64,000 bases of DNA from Diplosphaera chodatii (Eukaryota > Chlorophyta > Trebouxiophyceae > Prasiolales > Stichococcaceae), in assembly GCA_032358165.1 (NCBI GenBank), contig JAALGY010000023.1, forward strand, positions 3,472,001 through 3,536,000, in the 5' to 3' direction. The position numbers were made by a program, and so were the translations under genes. Below are positions 12,285 through 24,400 of this stretch, in pieces. Under the pieces are notes generated by a model. The model made no database searches. It saw only the letters and a list, made by a program, of their open reading frames with translations, and had not been told where the DNA came from. Position 1 is the first letter of the stretch. Each line of letters opens with the position of its first letter.

Positions 12285-15200
12285 TCAGCGCTTCACGGCG
12301 GCACAGGGTTTAGGGCGGCGGCGCAGGCGGAGCAGGCTGGCAGAACGCAGACTTGGGGACGGCCCGGTATGCAGCACCTCCCACTGCATGCACGGACGCA
12401 AAGGGGCGTCAGTGAGCTTACCAGGTTCAGGGTGCCCGCTTTCAGGATATGCTGGCAGTGGAGCGAGATCGCCGCAGGGGGTGCACCAATGTAAGCTCAT
12501 GTGCAACTGGCCAAGCCTCAGCAGAGCTCTGACGATAACAGAGGTTGAAGGCACACCGACAGGAGGAGCAGGGCCACCCAAGAGGCGCCGCCTTGCGGCA
12601 CACGAGTCGGGCGTGGTGTCAATGGCCGTTCCATTCCAGTTCCTGCAGGTGACTGATGCAGTATGCTTACATCCAGCTCTGCTTACATCCAGCGCTGCTT
12701 GGAGAGGCTGCTCGTCAGTCCTGAGGCAGATCTGTGCGGGTTGCCACACAGCTGTGCTGCCAGGCTGGTCAATGACACGCAAGGCGTCTCGTCACTTCTG
12801 AGAGCACTTGACATGAGGCCGTAGCACTGACAAACTTGACGCTTGGTACGCATTGCACAGGCCATGCGCACCAGTACAGCACTAACGCTGTGGCTCCATC
12901 ACGCTGGTAGAACTGAAAATCCAGGGGGTAGACGCCTGCACATGCAGGGCTCTAGGTGGTCAGGATTGCCGTAATGGGCTTTAGGCAGATTTGGCACTGA
13001 GAAGTAGGGTCGTGTATCATGCTCAAAATGTGGGCATGACCGGCAGCGATCACTAGAGCATCTTTGCTCTGATGGCACAGTGCGTGAACACAGTTTTGCA
13101 CCACCACACGTGCATGGGGTCTGGTGCGCTCACCTGCTGCAAGGGTGATTGTGGCCAAGGCGGTCCGTTGTTTGTCAGCTGGACCAAAGCCAGGTCTGGA
13201 GAGTACAACAGCGCCTGAGGAAATCACCGCAGTTGTCAGGTGTGCAGGCTATCATGTGCAATCACTTCACCCCGCACGTCAGTGGCAGCACACCAGCTGC
13301 TAGCAGCTGTATGTTGGCATGCATCCCAACAGACACATAGCAATGGCACTTTTGCACCGTCGATGGCCAGGCGGACGCCATCATCCGCGAGAGCTGCAAA
13401 GCTGTACTCGCCAGCCTGGGGGATGGTGATTCCTCCAGCGAACCTGCACATGAGTTTCCCGCAACCGTTGGAGCATATTATACATCGGGATGCCACCGGC
13501 AGCCTCTGTGACATGACGAAGGCGAAGATTGGGGGTGCACAGCACTTCTGACGCTGTACGAAGCAGGTAGCGAAGAGCATGCCACCGCCGCCTACCGGGT
13601 GATGTAGTCGCTTTGCAGCCCCGAGATGTTGAAGTCGAACTGGCCATCCGGGAAGGCGACTGTGCCACCAGCGTAGAAGCTTGTGAAGCTGGCTGGGCAG
13701 GTCCTCAGTGGGTTGAGGTGGTATGGCACGGCCGTCGGGCCCAGCTGGCCTGTATGGCACAGGCACTCCTGTCTGTCAGGCTGGACCCTTGCAGCTCGCG
13801 CCATAAGCAAGGCCCGGCATGCATGCCTGAGGCCCGGCTCGGATGGATGTGTCAGTTCATCTTCATCAACACTGCATGAGGGGCTGCACCAGTGGTGCTG
13901 TGCGTGGTGCGTCGTGTCATCTAGCCGGCAGCTCAGTTCTTGATGGCAGGCAACGATAATGACGAGACCGCACCGCAGGGCGCTGTAGCGCTGAAGTCGC
14001 AGTGGCCGTTTGTGGGCTCCTCAACCACCTGCGTCAAGTCCGGCCTGTCTGGATCGTACCTGCACCAGCGGACCGACAACCATCACCAACATCACCCCCT
14101 CAGGGTGTATGCACAGCCTCCTGCGGCAGACCGCAACTGACACGTTCCAGTCCGCGGCGCACTGCTGTCAATCTGCACATGCCAGCACAGATGAGGCTGC
14201 TGTGTCTGCACAGGCGTCCTGTGCAACTGGGCAACACTCACGGGCATCCTGCGATCCGGCCCGCGCAGCCCTTGCCGACCGGCAGCGGCGTGTCGCCGCC
14301 GACGCCGTTCGTAAAGCTGCCCAGGCTGCTGGTGAACACGAAGATGTCCTGGCGCAGGCCGATGCAGATGGGAGATGGCGGAGGCTGCGGCGGCGGGCTG
14401 GGGGGCGGCGCAGGTGGCGGGCTTGGGGGTGGCGGTGGCGGCGGGCGGGGCGGCGGTGGTGAGGGCGGCGGCGGGCGTGGGGGCGGTTGTGGCGGCGGAC
14501 TGGGGGGCGGCGCCGGCGGGGGGCTGGGGGGTGGCGATGGCGGCGGACTGGGGGGTGGCTGTGGCGGTGGGCGGGGGGGCAGTGCAGTTGGAGGGCTTGG
14601 GGGTGGCGGTGGCGGTGGGCTTGGGGGTGGCAATGGCAGGGGACTGGGGGTCGGTGCTGGTGGCGGGCTTGGGGTTGGCGGTGGCGGCAGGCGGGGCGGC
14701 GGTGGTGAGGGTGGCGGCGGGCGTGGGGGCGGCGGCGGCGGTGCTGCATTTCGTCGATACGACAGCTCAACAAGTGGCAAGCAACAGTCATGAGCCAGCC
14801 CTGCCACGTCTGACCCTGCAGCACAGAAGGCAGCAAGGCAGACAGCAAGGCAGAAGCTTGGAAAGCCCTTCAGGTAAAGGTTGGGCCCAAGCTGCTGTTA
14901 AGGATGTGGCTGCCTGCTAAGCAGGGTGCCGTCCCTCACCTGTGCATGCCGTCCGAGCCTGGTTGATGCGGTAGCCAGCTGGGCAGATCCTGCCGCCGCA
15001 CACAGTTTTATCGCTTTTGCACTCGAGCTCAGGCGTTTTTAACAATCAGGCATTGATGTGCGATACCCGCATTGGATTGTGCTACAGCCACATGGTCCCC
15101 TTGAGCTCTGCAGGGTCGCAGACACTCACCGGCAGCTGGTGGCTCCAGTGCGGGGGTTCCATCCCCGCCCCGAGCACTTGGTGCACCTGCACACGAGCAT

Positions 15201-16954
15201 GCATGCTAAGCTCTGCTCACAGCTGAAAGCGTGCCAGCAACTGACTTTGCGGTGGTGGTATTGCAGAAGCAGGGACATGGTGGGGACTGCTGCTGTACCC
15301 CCTGTAGCCAGGCAGCTGGGCAGGGGGCATGGTGACTGCAGGCAGTCCGGCAGGAGGGACCCACTTGAAATTGCCGAGTCCACGCTTGGCAAAGCCAGGT
15401 CTGCAGCTGCGCAGGTTCTGCTTGTTGAACCCAGCCAATGGCTCGACGCCAGGCCGGCATACTGCGACAGACATACACGCCAGTGTCAGTAGAAACAGGT
15501 GCAAAGATACATGCCAAGTTCTGGAGACACCGGCACTGCCGACAGTCTGCCAAACCCTTCTGCACCCCTTGTAGATCAGCCAGCACCTGTGGTGCGCCAC
15601 CGCAAACATGATTGCAAATATCCATCCTGGAGGGAAACCGCAATCTGGCCACTCACCGGCTTCGCCGCCCCTCAGCGCCGTCAGCCCGGGGCTGCGGACC
15701 TGTGTGCACCTGGACTTGTCCGCGCTGATGCCCTTGCTGGTGTTGAACGTGCAGCGCAGGCACCGCCAGTTGTGTGCCTGCAGTGTCATGGGCAGCATCA
15801 AAACCCGGCTGCAGCAGGGCTGCTGGTCACGCAGCTCCGCTGACGGAAGCAACAGCATGCGGTTGCTGTGCTCAGTGGATCTACCACACTAGAGCATTGT
15901 AGTCAGGCGAATCTTCATTCAGCCGAATCTCACCGTAATGCACTTGGCCTGCAAGTCAGCAGTAGCTCGTCATCGGCCTCAGACCGCACACATAATCTAT
16001 CTGCCACACATGTGTCTTACAGCCGCTGGTGCAGACCATAGCTGAGAATGAACACACAGCTCTCGGGGCTTATATCACACTGTTCAGGCAACCGCAAGGG
16101 TATCAACAGCTCGGGGCCAGGGCAGAAACCAGCTTACGATGTAGGCCTCAATCAGGGTGCACTTTCCGCGCGTCCTGCCTGTCTTGGGGTCCTTCTCGCA
16201 CCGCCGCAGCAGCTCCCTGGCCTGATAAATACCAGAACCATGCGTTATAGGGATCTGTGAAGCACGCAGGCTGATTACTGACCACTGTGGGGATCCCTCC
16301 GGAGCTGCTGCCAGCCGGCGCACAGCAGCAGCTGCCTCCGCAGTGCACCAGGTGGAACACAAAACAGTGCTGTGGGACCCATGCACCGCTGAAAATGTTG
16401 CTCCTAATGTCTCCCGAGTAGCGTTCTCGACCTGTGGCAAGATTGCCGCTCGAGATGCAGACACGGGCAACTTGAGCTGCTTGCCATCTGTGCGCGGGTC
16501 GTTCATACGATGGTAGTCTGAAGTCTATGTGCAGCACGCACTTAGCGCAGACACGTTGAAGAAGCGTGCATTCATGCGCGCATGCCAGCAAGCAGCAGCG
16601 TGGGCACAGGCACCGAGACCGCTGGATTTCAGCGTCCACACATGCGGATGTGATCTTATGATGACTGAAAGCCAGCTCCTGGCTCCTGGCTTTTCGCGCA
16701 CGGAACATTGATGCGCTCCTCACCGATTTGCACGGATGTCCAAGAGCAAGTTCACTCACCTCCCTGTCGCTGCGAACGGCGAGCCTGGCAGTGGACACGC
16801 TTGTGACTTTGCCCGCCGCCGCCGCACCCACCCAGCACAGCAGTAGTACCGCCAGCAGCGGCGCCGCCGCCGCACACAGGCCCTGGCAAGCCTGCAGAAG
16901 GCCAGAACCGAACGTTGGGTCCGATTCGTCGGCTGACGTACAGGTCGGTGCCAT
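12285..16954 (-). CDS. Secreted Cys-rich, Pro-rich (SPPP hinge) PA14-domain extracellular-matrix protein
   Basis: First exon 16954-16760 has a leader with hydrophobic core LLAVLLLCWVGAAAAG. One or more exons near 16444-16260 are uncertain in frame, and 16218-16138 is probable. The rest is phase-consistent: 15777-15657, 15461-15299, 15186-15130, 14989-14940, 14743-14242, 14059-13974, 13749-13596, 13443-13348, 13195-13134, 12935-12872, 12642-12285. In order: Cys-rich modules with spaced CxxC (CLRCTFN, CTKCSGRGWNP, CPAGYRINQ), then about 120 residues of PPP/SPPP hinge, then PICIGLRQDIFVF. A PA14 domain follows (TSFYAGGTVAFPDGQFDFN, GGITIPQAGEYSFAALADDG, VYPLDFQFYQRDGATALVLY), then a basic tail. 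PA14 domains bind carbohydrate, and Hyp-rich hinges are typical of algal wall glycoproteins. I infer a cell-wall or matrix lectin-like role. The boundaries of exons 2-3 are unresolved. Confidence 0.7.
14378..14743 (-). repeat. Proline-rich SPPP/PPPP hinge repeat
   Basis: About 120 codons are almost only Pro with Ser, Ala, Arg, Gln and Thr, in units such as SPPPPP and SPPPAPPP. The opposite strand reads as a spurious Gly-rich frame. The codons vary (CCG, CCA, CCC), which argues for selection on the protein and not a simple DNA slip repeat. Confidence 0.85.
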
Positions 16955-18095
16955 CTGGTACTGCTCTCAGCAGCCTGGCAACAGCGCTTGCGTGCTGCAT
17001 ACATGGCGTCGACCTGCAGACCCGTCTCAGATGCCATACATAATTATTACAGGCAACCTCACGGTGTGCTACATGTCAGCACTTTGAACCGGACAGTCGT
17101 CAGACTCTTGAACGCCATGGTGGCGAAGTAATGCACACGACAGAGAGCGTTGCCACGATCATCTCGGCTGACACCGGCACGCATGGTGCGGTCGTGTGAT
17201 GGCTAGTGGCAGCTGTTCAGCTGCTGGTTGCGCTCGGCGCACGTCGAGGAGGTTGTGGCAACTAGAAAGCAACGTGATGAATGGGGCCCACCTTTGCAGC
17301 CATCAGCTGTGGTCACCCTTCGCCTCTTCTCGCGAGACCCGCAGAGGTAACGGGGCCGCCGCCGGCGCAATCGAATGTGACGAGGATCACGAGGCGAAAG
17401 TTTTTGGACCGTTATGGGCTTGCAACGTGGCATCACGCTACGGCCAAAACTGCATAAAGGTACACATTTGAAAGCGGTTATAAAACCGCCAGCCTGGATG
17501 TGCGCCAAAATGGTGCTCTGGGAGACTACCGTACCGTGGGATACTGCTATAAGAGACTGCAGGGGCTACCATGCATCCCGACCAGATTAGCAAGCAGTAT
17601 TGCTGGATATGTGGATCTGCCTGAACGCTGTGCACGCATCGCTTGAGCTGATAGCACGTCCTCAAAAGCATCAGCAGCATGCACACACATACAAAACTGT
17701 CGGCCAGCCTAGCCATGGGTGTGCAACATCAGCAAGAGCAACTACTTGCCACACGTCTAGGTACCCATACGTCTACAATCAATTGACTGATGAGATGAGC
17801 ACAAGCGGATATGTCGTCGTGGCTGCATGGTGAGCTGTCTGATCAGTAAAGGCAACCAATCAGAAATCATCTGGGCTCCATCTGCTCCAAATCCCGCAGG
17901 CCTGCTTGATGGTGGTGCCAGTGTGACAGCCGTGCTCGCCTGTCGTGCTTTCTCCTGGTCGACACGCACGCTGAAGCTGCGCAGCTGCTGCAACTGTACT
18001 GCCGCTGCCAGGCACACAGCAGCAGCACCACGTCGACACACCAGCATACCAGGAGAGCCACTGACACCATCCGGCAGATCATCTGCAGCATTGCC
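16955..18095. other. Region between the PA14 gene start and the ABCI12 stop
   Basis: It should carry the promoter of the PA14 gene and the 3'UTR of ABCI12. I see no convincing coding exon or RNA gene. Confidence 0.5.
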
Positions 18096-20909
18096 TCAGC
18101 CCCAGCGCAGCACCGCACTCGTGACCGCCGCCAGCGCCGCCAGCGCGGTGGCGTTTGCAAAAACGCTGCTGCGCTCCGGCTGCGTGAGGTACAGCCTATG
18201 CTGCTCCGGCCCGACAAAACCGCGCGCCGCCATCGCCGCCGCGATCGTTTCCGACTGCTCCAGCAGCCGCGCAAACAGCCGCTGGAACAGCGACAGCAGC
18301 ACCTGCGAGGTGAACGCGGCAATAGTCGTCAATGCTGTGGAGGCAGGCAACTGGCAGCAGCCGTAGTCTGTTGCTAAGCACCAGATGTCAGAACCACTCG
18401 CAGTAACATGTGTCGCTAGGCAGGCGCTTGTACCTGCAATACAACACACATCCGGCATCTGCACACGCAGCAGGGTGCAGCTGGCAGCACTCTGATCGAT
18501 ATAAGAGTCAGCAACGAACACAAGCCTCACCCGGATGCCGCCGGCGGGCCCCAGGGTGGGCCACTGCACCCCGCGCGCCGCCACGCCCAGGGCCAGGTTG
18601 CGCACCTCCTCAAACGCCACCGCCATGAACCGCAGGCTCAGCAGCAGCGTCAGGCCTGCAGCACGTTGATGTGCACCTTTGACGCTGCCTCATACGCCTT
18701 TGAAACGAGCGCCACATGGCTGCTGATGTGACAGCGGCAGCAGCCCAGAGGCGATGACCCTCTGACAATGGCGTCTGCCACAACCAACCGCTGCAGCAGG
18801 CACGCAACATCTCCTGAGCTGATGTGACAGGACATCGTCAAGCACGCGAACTTGCAAGGTCACCTATCTCGGAGACGGGGACGCGCAGCAGCCGCAGCGG
18901 CGCCAGCAGCGAGCGCACCGCCACCGCCAGCGCCTCTGCAGGCGTGCTGGTCAGCACCAGCGCCGCGCTCTGCAGGTCCAGGGTTTAGAATTTGGTTGTG
19001 CAGATTGTGCGCGGTGCATGCTGGTGGGTGGCTGCTAAGCCCAGCATCTGCAGCCGCCGCGTGGATGAGGTCTTGCATGGCAGGCTGCTGTCGAGACTGC
19101 CTGCAGCAGTACTGCAACCGCCGTGCAGTGCATGACAGCGTCCAGCTTGGACATAATCAGGGCAGGCAGTCTTGATTGCAGCGCTGCGAGGGTGACGGCT
19201 TTCCTACGGCATCACGGCCACACTATGTACGGTTCACAGACTTGAGCAGGCGCGGCAGCAGGCTCGCCTGCAACGCGGTGAAGGTGAGGGCGGCGGCCTT
19301 GGCGCCCAGGGCGACGGAGCGGCGGGTGACGGTCAGAAACCACACGTTGAGCAGCACGTAGCGGTAGCGGTCCTGCGGCCTGAACGCCGGCAGCCCCTCC
19401 TGCAGTTGCGCAGCACCGGATCCTTCTGAGATGGCACGCTGCTCTCAGCACTTCTGATTCAGCAAGTCGCAGGATGGCAGCAGAACCCATATCAAATGCA
19501 GGACCACTGCACTGGCAAGCTCCATACAGCGCCTGGCTGGCAGGCTGTCCTCGGCGTAAAACACAGCAAGCAGCTGGTGCGATTGACCAGGCATGCCTGC
19601 ATGACATGCGGATGCCAGAGGGGGTGGCACAAGGCAGGGTGCTTGCTGCTTTGGACAGGGCAAGCGCCCAGATGGCAAGTGCTGCAGCGGCTTCAGGAGT
19701 CAGTGCCAGATGACAACGCCTCGACAGCCGAACACCCCAACAGCATGGATGCTACATGGGTGCATCGCGGGTGGAGCTGTGTAGCTTCTCACATTGGCAC
19801 ACGCCGGCAGCACACCAGCAAAACGACGGGAACAACTATGTCCCGGCTCCAATTGTTCTGCATTAATTTGGGCAGTGGGAGCAGGCATTGGCTGCGGTAC
19901 AGAGCCACCTGACAGGCGGCTTGTTGTCGGAGCCAATGGCAATTGCTGTGTAGAAGCAGCCCTGGGGAGAGTGCTATCCTCCGAGCAGAAGGTCAGTGAT
20001 CTTCACCTGAGCAGCGGCTGCGATGCGGGGCTGCGTGACAGGCGGCACGCCATCGGCACCGATGGCGGTCGCCACAAACAGGAAGGCGGCCAGGGCCATG
20101 AGCCGCGGCAGCTGCGCCCGCCACAGCCGCCGCGGCTGCGTCGCCACCGTCAGCAGCGCAACGCCTGCGCCATGAAAACCTCGACTGTGGGGCTGGTTGG
20201 CTTCTACCAGACTGCGGCGTTAAAGCAGTGTATGGGCGCCATCATGCTGCACGCTCGTGCAACATGCACCCATCCGTGCACATGGGCGTCCTCCCATATG
20301 AGCATCAGCCGGCTCGCGCTGTGCTGCGGACACCTGGAAGACGCAGGTGCTGTGGGTCGTGCCGCACCTGCCGCGATGGCAATGCCGGTTCGCCCCGAGG
20401 CGCGCGCCACCAGCAGCAGCAGCGCCACCACCCACGCCTCCTTCACCCGGGCGTCCACCGCGTGCAGCGCTGTCCTGGGCTCCGCCACGTAGGAGCTGCC
20501 GAGCACAGATGGAGGGCAGCGTATTGGTTTGTGAAGGCAGCGCTGCCGGTACACAGCAAGTTGGCAGCAGCGGGCGCAGACACCATGCGCTGCAGGAGCT
20601 GCCAACAAAGCAGAAAAGGCAGCGTGTTGGCCGCTCGCAGACAGCCTTGGGAATGAGGAATGGTGCAAGCCGACTTTCGCATTGGCAGCATGCAAGAATG
20701 GGCTGGGTTGAGTGTGGCATCATGCAGTGTCAGCCGCACCTGTAGGGCACCTCGGAGGCGTCCAGGATGCCCTGCAGCACGCGGGCCTCCAGCGGCGGCC
20801 TGCCCGCCCGCCGCTTCTCCAACCAGGCCCGCAGCCCTGCCGTCAGCCAACAAGCCCTCAGCAGACTGCGCTCCTTACCAGATGCTGCCGGCCGCAGTGG
20901 CTGCTGCAT
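18096..20909 (-). CDS. ABCI12: Plastid EcfT/CbiQ-like transmembrane protein, ABCI12 type
   Basis: Seven exons: 20909-20740, 20495-20368, 20164-20007, 19399-19268, 18969-18864, 18655-18531, 18302-18096. They join to 341 aa with every phase agreeing, which supports the ATG at 20909. Residues 1 to about 40 are basic and Ser/Leu-rich, as in a chloroplast transit peptide. VDARVKEAWVVALLLLVARA opens the membrane core. ADGVPPVTQPR and TLLLSLRFMAVAFEEVRN match what I recall of plant ABCI12. Two Ala-Arg-Gly coupling motifs, at about 258-260 (AARGV) and 299-301 (AARGF), are the EcfT/CbiQ signatures that engage the ATPase pair. The bacterial family is the T component of ECF vitamin and metal transporters. 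The plant plastid substrate is, as far as I know, unsettled. The intron after 19268 has a GC donor. It is transcribed away from copy A of the array. Confidence 0.88.
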
Positions 20910-21467
20910 TGATCACCAGCATCGGATCCCACATGCAGGTAGATGCATGGCATGCAGAAGCGCACCTGATCCATCTGCCGCCCGTGTGGTGTGCTGGAGC
21001 TGCCTGCCGGCTGGGCGCGGACTCTGCCGCAGGTGTTGCAAGGTGCTGGCCCGATGCAGATGGATTGCTGGCGCTGCAGAGGACGTGCGAGATCCTGGAC
21101 TGGTTATCGATGGGCGGTGATGCCGCAGGATCATGCGTAGTGTCGCGAGCTGTTGCGAATGCTGGGGATGTGACCGCGCAGCGACCTGTCCTGGTGCACA
21201 GACACTTCCCCGTGGGTCGCAATGGTGCAGAAGGCTGACGTTGCACGCGTGTAGCGTCCTGGGACGACTGGGAGCTGTGCTGCGTAGTCGTGCAAATGTA
21301 GAAGTGGCATGATCATGGACATTTGCTGGATGCAATGTGTTGATGATCAGCAAATCCACCTCCACAACAAGTTTGCAGATTTTCTTTCCCCGAGGGCTGA
21401 ACACGTGCAGCGCTTTAGCTGCGGCTCACTCATCAGCCACGCATGCCCGTGTGAGGCAGGCACTGCC
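20910..21467. promoter_or_regulatory. Divergent promoter region, ABCI12 (-) / array copy A (+)
   Basis: 558 bp separate the two inferred start codons, so both promoters must lie here unless 5' leader exons extend further. I could not identify a TATA box or a named element. This is inferred from gene layout only. Confidence 0.45.
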
Positions 21468-24400
21468 ATGGCGCTGCTGTCTGTGTGCATGCACCAAGCG
21501 CCATGTGGGACAGCACTGGACGCAACCGTGAGCAGGCAGCGCTGGGCGGCCCTCGTCACGCAGCTCAGCAGTCATAGGGCAGCAGCGCCAGCGCGAGGAC
21601 ACAGCTGCTGTAGCGTTGCCACACACGAGAGTCATGGTCTGCGGCCAACCCTGCACATGCAGCAGGTGTGTGCTGTTTTTCCCGAAGCAACCCTGTGAAG
21701 TGCATTGATCAGCCAGTCTGCAGAGCTGTAGCACGGTCCTGCTGAGCCCGTATGGCCTCCACTTCAGGGCCCCAGGGCGGCCCGGCGTACGGAGTGCAAT
21801 GCCGCAGCGGTGGATCAAGGCGCAGCAGACCAGAGCGCTGAGCCTGCGCAGGCGGAGGAGGCAGCGGCCCCGCTCAGCCGCGAGGAGCACAACAGGCTGC
21901 AGGCCGAGGCGTTCAGCGATGCAGAAACAGTGGAGCAGTTCCTGCAGCCGCTGGAGGTTGACGTATTCAAGGCGAGTTCTGTGATTTTCTGTAGGGGCAG
22001 ATCTTTAGACTACCCCTATGTCCTGGCAGTTGCTGCAGCCGTGGAGGCAGATGGGTTCTAGGTGACTGTTTGAGTTCCGGGCACTGGGGCGCTATACTGG
22101 CACATTTGCAGCCACCTGCAGCTGTGCCAAGAACATCACGGTCGAGTCTTTCCCACGAGTCTGTGTCGTTTGCACAAAAGCTCCAGCGCATAGCGGGAGC
22201 GGTGCCTGGCCTTGGACCGGAGTCGAGGGTGATCGACGTCGGCTCCGGCACAGGCGTCCTGATACAACATCTCCAGGTGCACCTGCCGAGAAGCGCTGCG
22301 CAGTTCGTGGACATGGATGTTCTGTTTCTTACACTGCCGCAGCCTTACGGTGCGGCAGCATGTAGGGTCCACACCATGCAGTCAGACCCAGCACACAACA
22401 TCAGTCCAGATGCGCCAGCTCGCGCCAGGCGGAGTCTGAGGCTTGGTGCTGCGCTGACGAACAGGCCCGCGGCGTGCGGGACATACTGGCGGTGGACCTG
22501 GCGCAGCCGATGCTGGATGCCCTGGAGCGGTGGCACCCGCCGCCCGGCACCCTCGGCAACGACCCGGGGGTGAGTGTACCAACTGATTTCCAAAGTACAG
22601 TTCAGATTCACGGTGCAGCCCACGCGCTGCTGCTGGCTGCTTGGCGCCTGGCAGCTGGCAGCAGGGGCCCACTGCCGAGCGCTCCGCTCACATGATTGGG
22701 GTTGTTCTCCACGGCACCCACCGCCCGGCTCGGCCTCTGCAGCCGTGCCAGGCTGAGCAGGCGTGGCTGCCCTCGTCACTTGCAGGGCGGGCTGGCAGCT
22801 TGGCAGTGGGCGGTCGCCCTGATCTGAACATCTAACCGCTCCTGCTTAAATGCTGCTCCGTGATGTGTCACGTGATGCGCCAGGGCAACAGTTGTGCTGC
22901 GTCACAGGTGCGGACATGGTGCGGGGACATCGTGGACGTGCCAGCAGCCCAGGGTCCCGCCGACGCGGTGTTCTTCAACGCGTGCTTCGGCAATGTGCAC
23001 GACCAGCACGCGGCGCTGTGGGCGGCGTGCCGGCTGCTGCGGCCGGGCGGGCACATCGTCGTCAGCCACCCCCTGGGCAGGTGGGGACAGCCATGGCACG
23101 CCACAGCCGCCATCACATCCCGCTGCTGCAGTCAAGTTGTTGCAAGCTACTGAGTCAGTATACGACAACAGCATGAGGTACTGGGCGGCATGCAGCTGCG
23201 GATTCACCTGTTGCGCCAGCAGCCTGCACCGTGCCCTGCCGTCCCCTTGATGCGCATTTCTCAGGGCGGGTGTGCCCGCTGATGCAGGGACTGGTGTGAC
23301 GGCCTGTCGCAGCGCAGTCCCGAGCAGGTGCCGCACAGCCTGCCGGATGCCGATGAGATGGAGCGGCTGGTCCACGATCTGCCGCTCAGGGCTGCGGACG
23401 ACGGCAGCGGTCCCGACGACATGTATCTGAGAGTCCTGCAGGTGACAACATCCAGTTGCCAGGCACCATGCATGCGCGCACTGCAGAGCATGTCATGCAT
23501 GGAAGAAGCATACTGCATGGTCGGCTTCATTGGTTGCATCGTGCCCACTTCTCCCTTATGTGTCAGTGATGCTGAGCTCCTTGTCGTCAGGTGCCGGAAG
23601 GCTATGTGTTCGACAACATGTTCTACGACTGGCAACTTTATCAACGGGCAAGTAAACCGTGCAGCCGTGATCAATGTTTGGCAGCCTGTGTGCTGGCAGC
23701 AGCTGAACCCTGCTAAATACCCTGGTCCCGTCACCCTACTGCAGTAGCCTGATGTGCTGCACCGTCTTTGCTGCACATTCCCCCGCACATGAGAGAGATC
23801 AATGCTGCGGCGCTGCTGTCGGCAGAACCTGGACCCCTGGCGACATAAGGGGATAAAGCTGCGCCGCAAGCCCCGGCCCCTCTACTGGAAGGCGGAAGTC
23901 GTCCAGGGCTTTGGCCGCGGCAGCAGGGACCTGGTGAGCCGCAGCCCACCCTGCAGCATGGACCACAGATGCTGTCAGTCCTGCCTGATTCTGGGCGGCA
24001 ACATGACGCTATCAATGTGCCCAAGTAGTGTACCCACACGTTTGAGCAGAGCTTGATTAGGCAGATATTTTCAGGCTGCAACGCAGCTCAATTGCACAGA
24101 AAGTGGTGTCTGGTGCTGGGGCGCGGCCTGGCCCGACCTGCGCCGTACTGCAGCATCTTTCGTCTGCTTGGCTGCCAGGCACCGGACGTGACATTGACAG
24201 TCGGCATGCCACTGCAGGGGTTCCCAACGGCCAACCTGGACCCGGCGGACTGCCGCTCGCGCTTTGAGCGGCCCTGCTTCGACCTGGGGGGCGACCCCGC
24301 GGTTGACGCCATCACGCCGCGGCTGTGGCAGATGCCCAATGGGGTGTACTTTGGGTGCGCTGCCTGCTGCGTGGTGCCCTTCGGCACAAGATGACTGCTG

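Noticed and set aside
14002..14793. Plus-strand Gly-rich open frame of 263 codons
   Set aside because: It is the complement of the proline-rich hinge of the minus-strand PA14 gene. Its phase and flanking exons support the minus strand.
14168..14848. Minus-strand His/Arg/Pro-rich frame of 226 codons
   Set aside because: It is a frame-shifted reading of the same hinge. The SPPP frame connects in phase to the exons on both sides, and this one does not.
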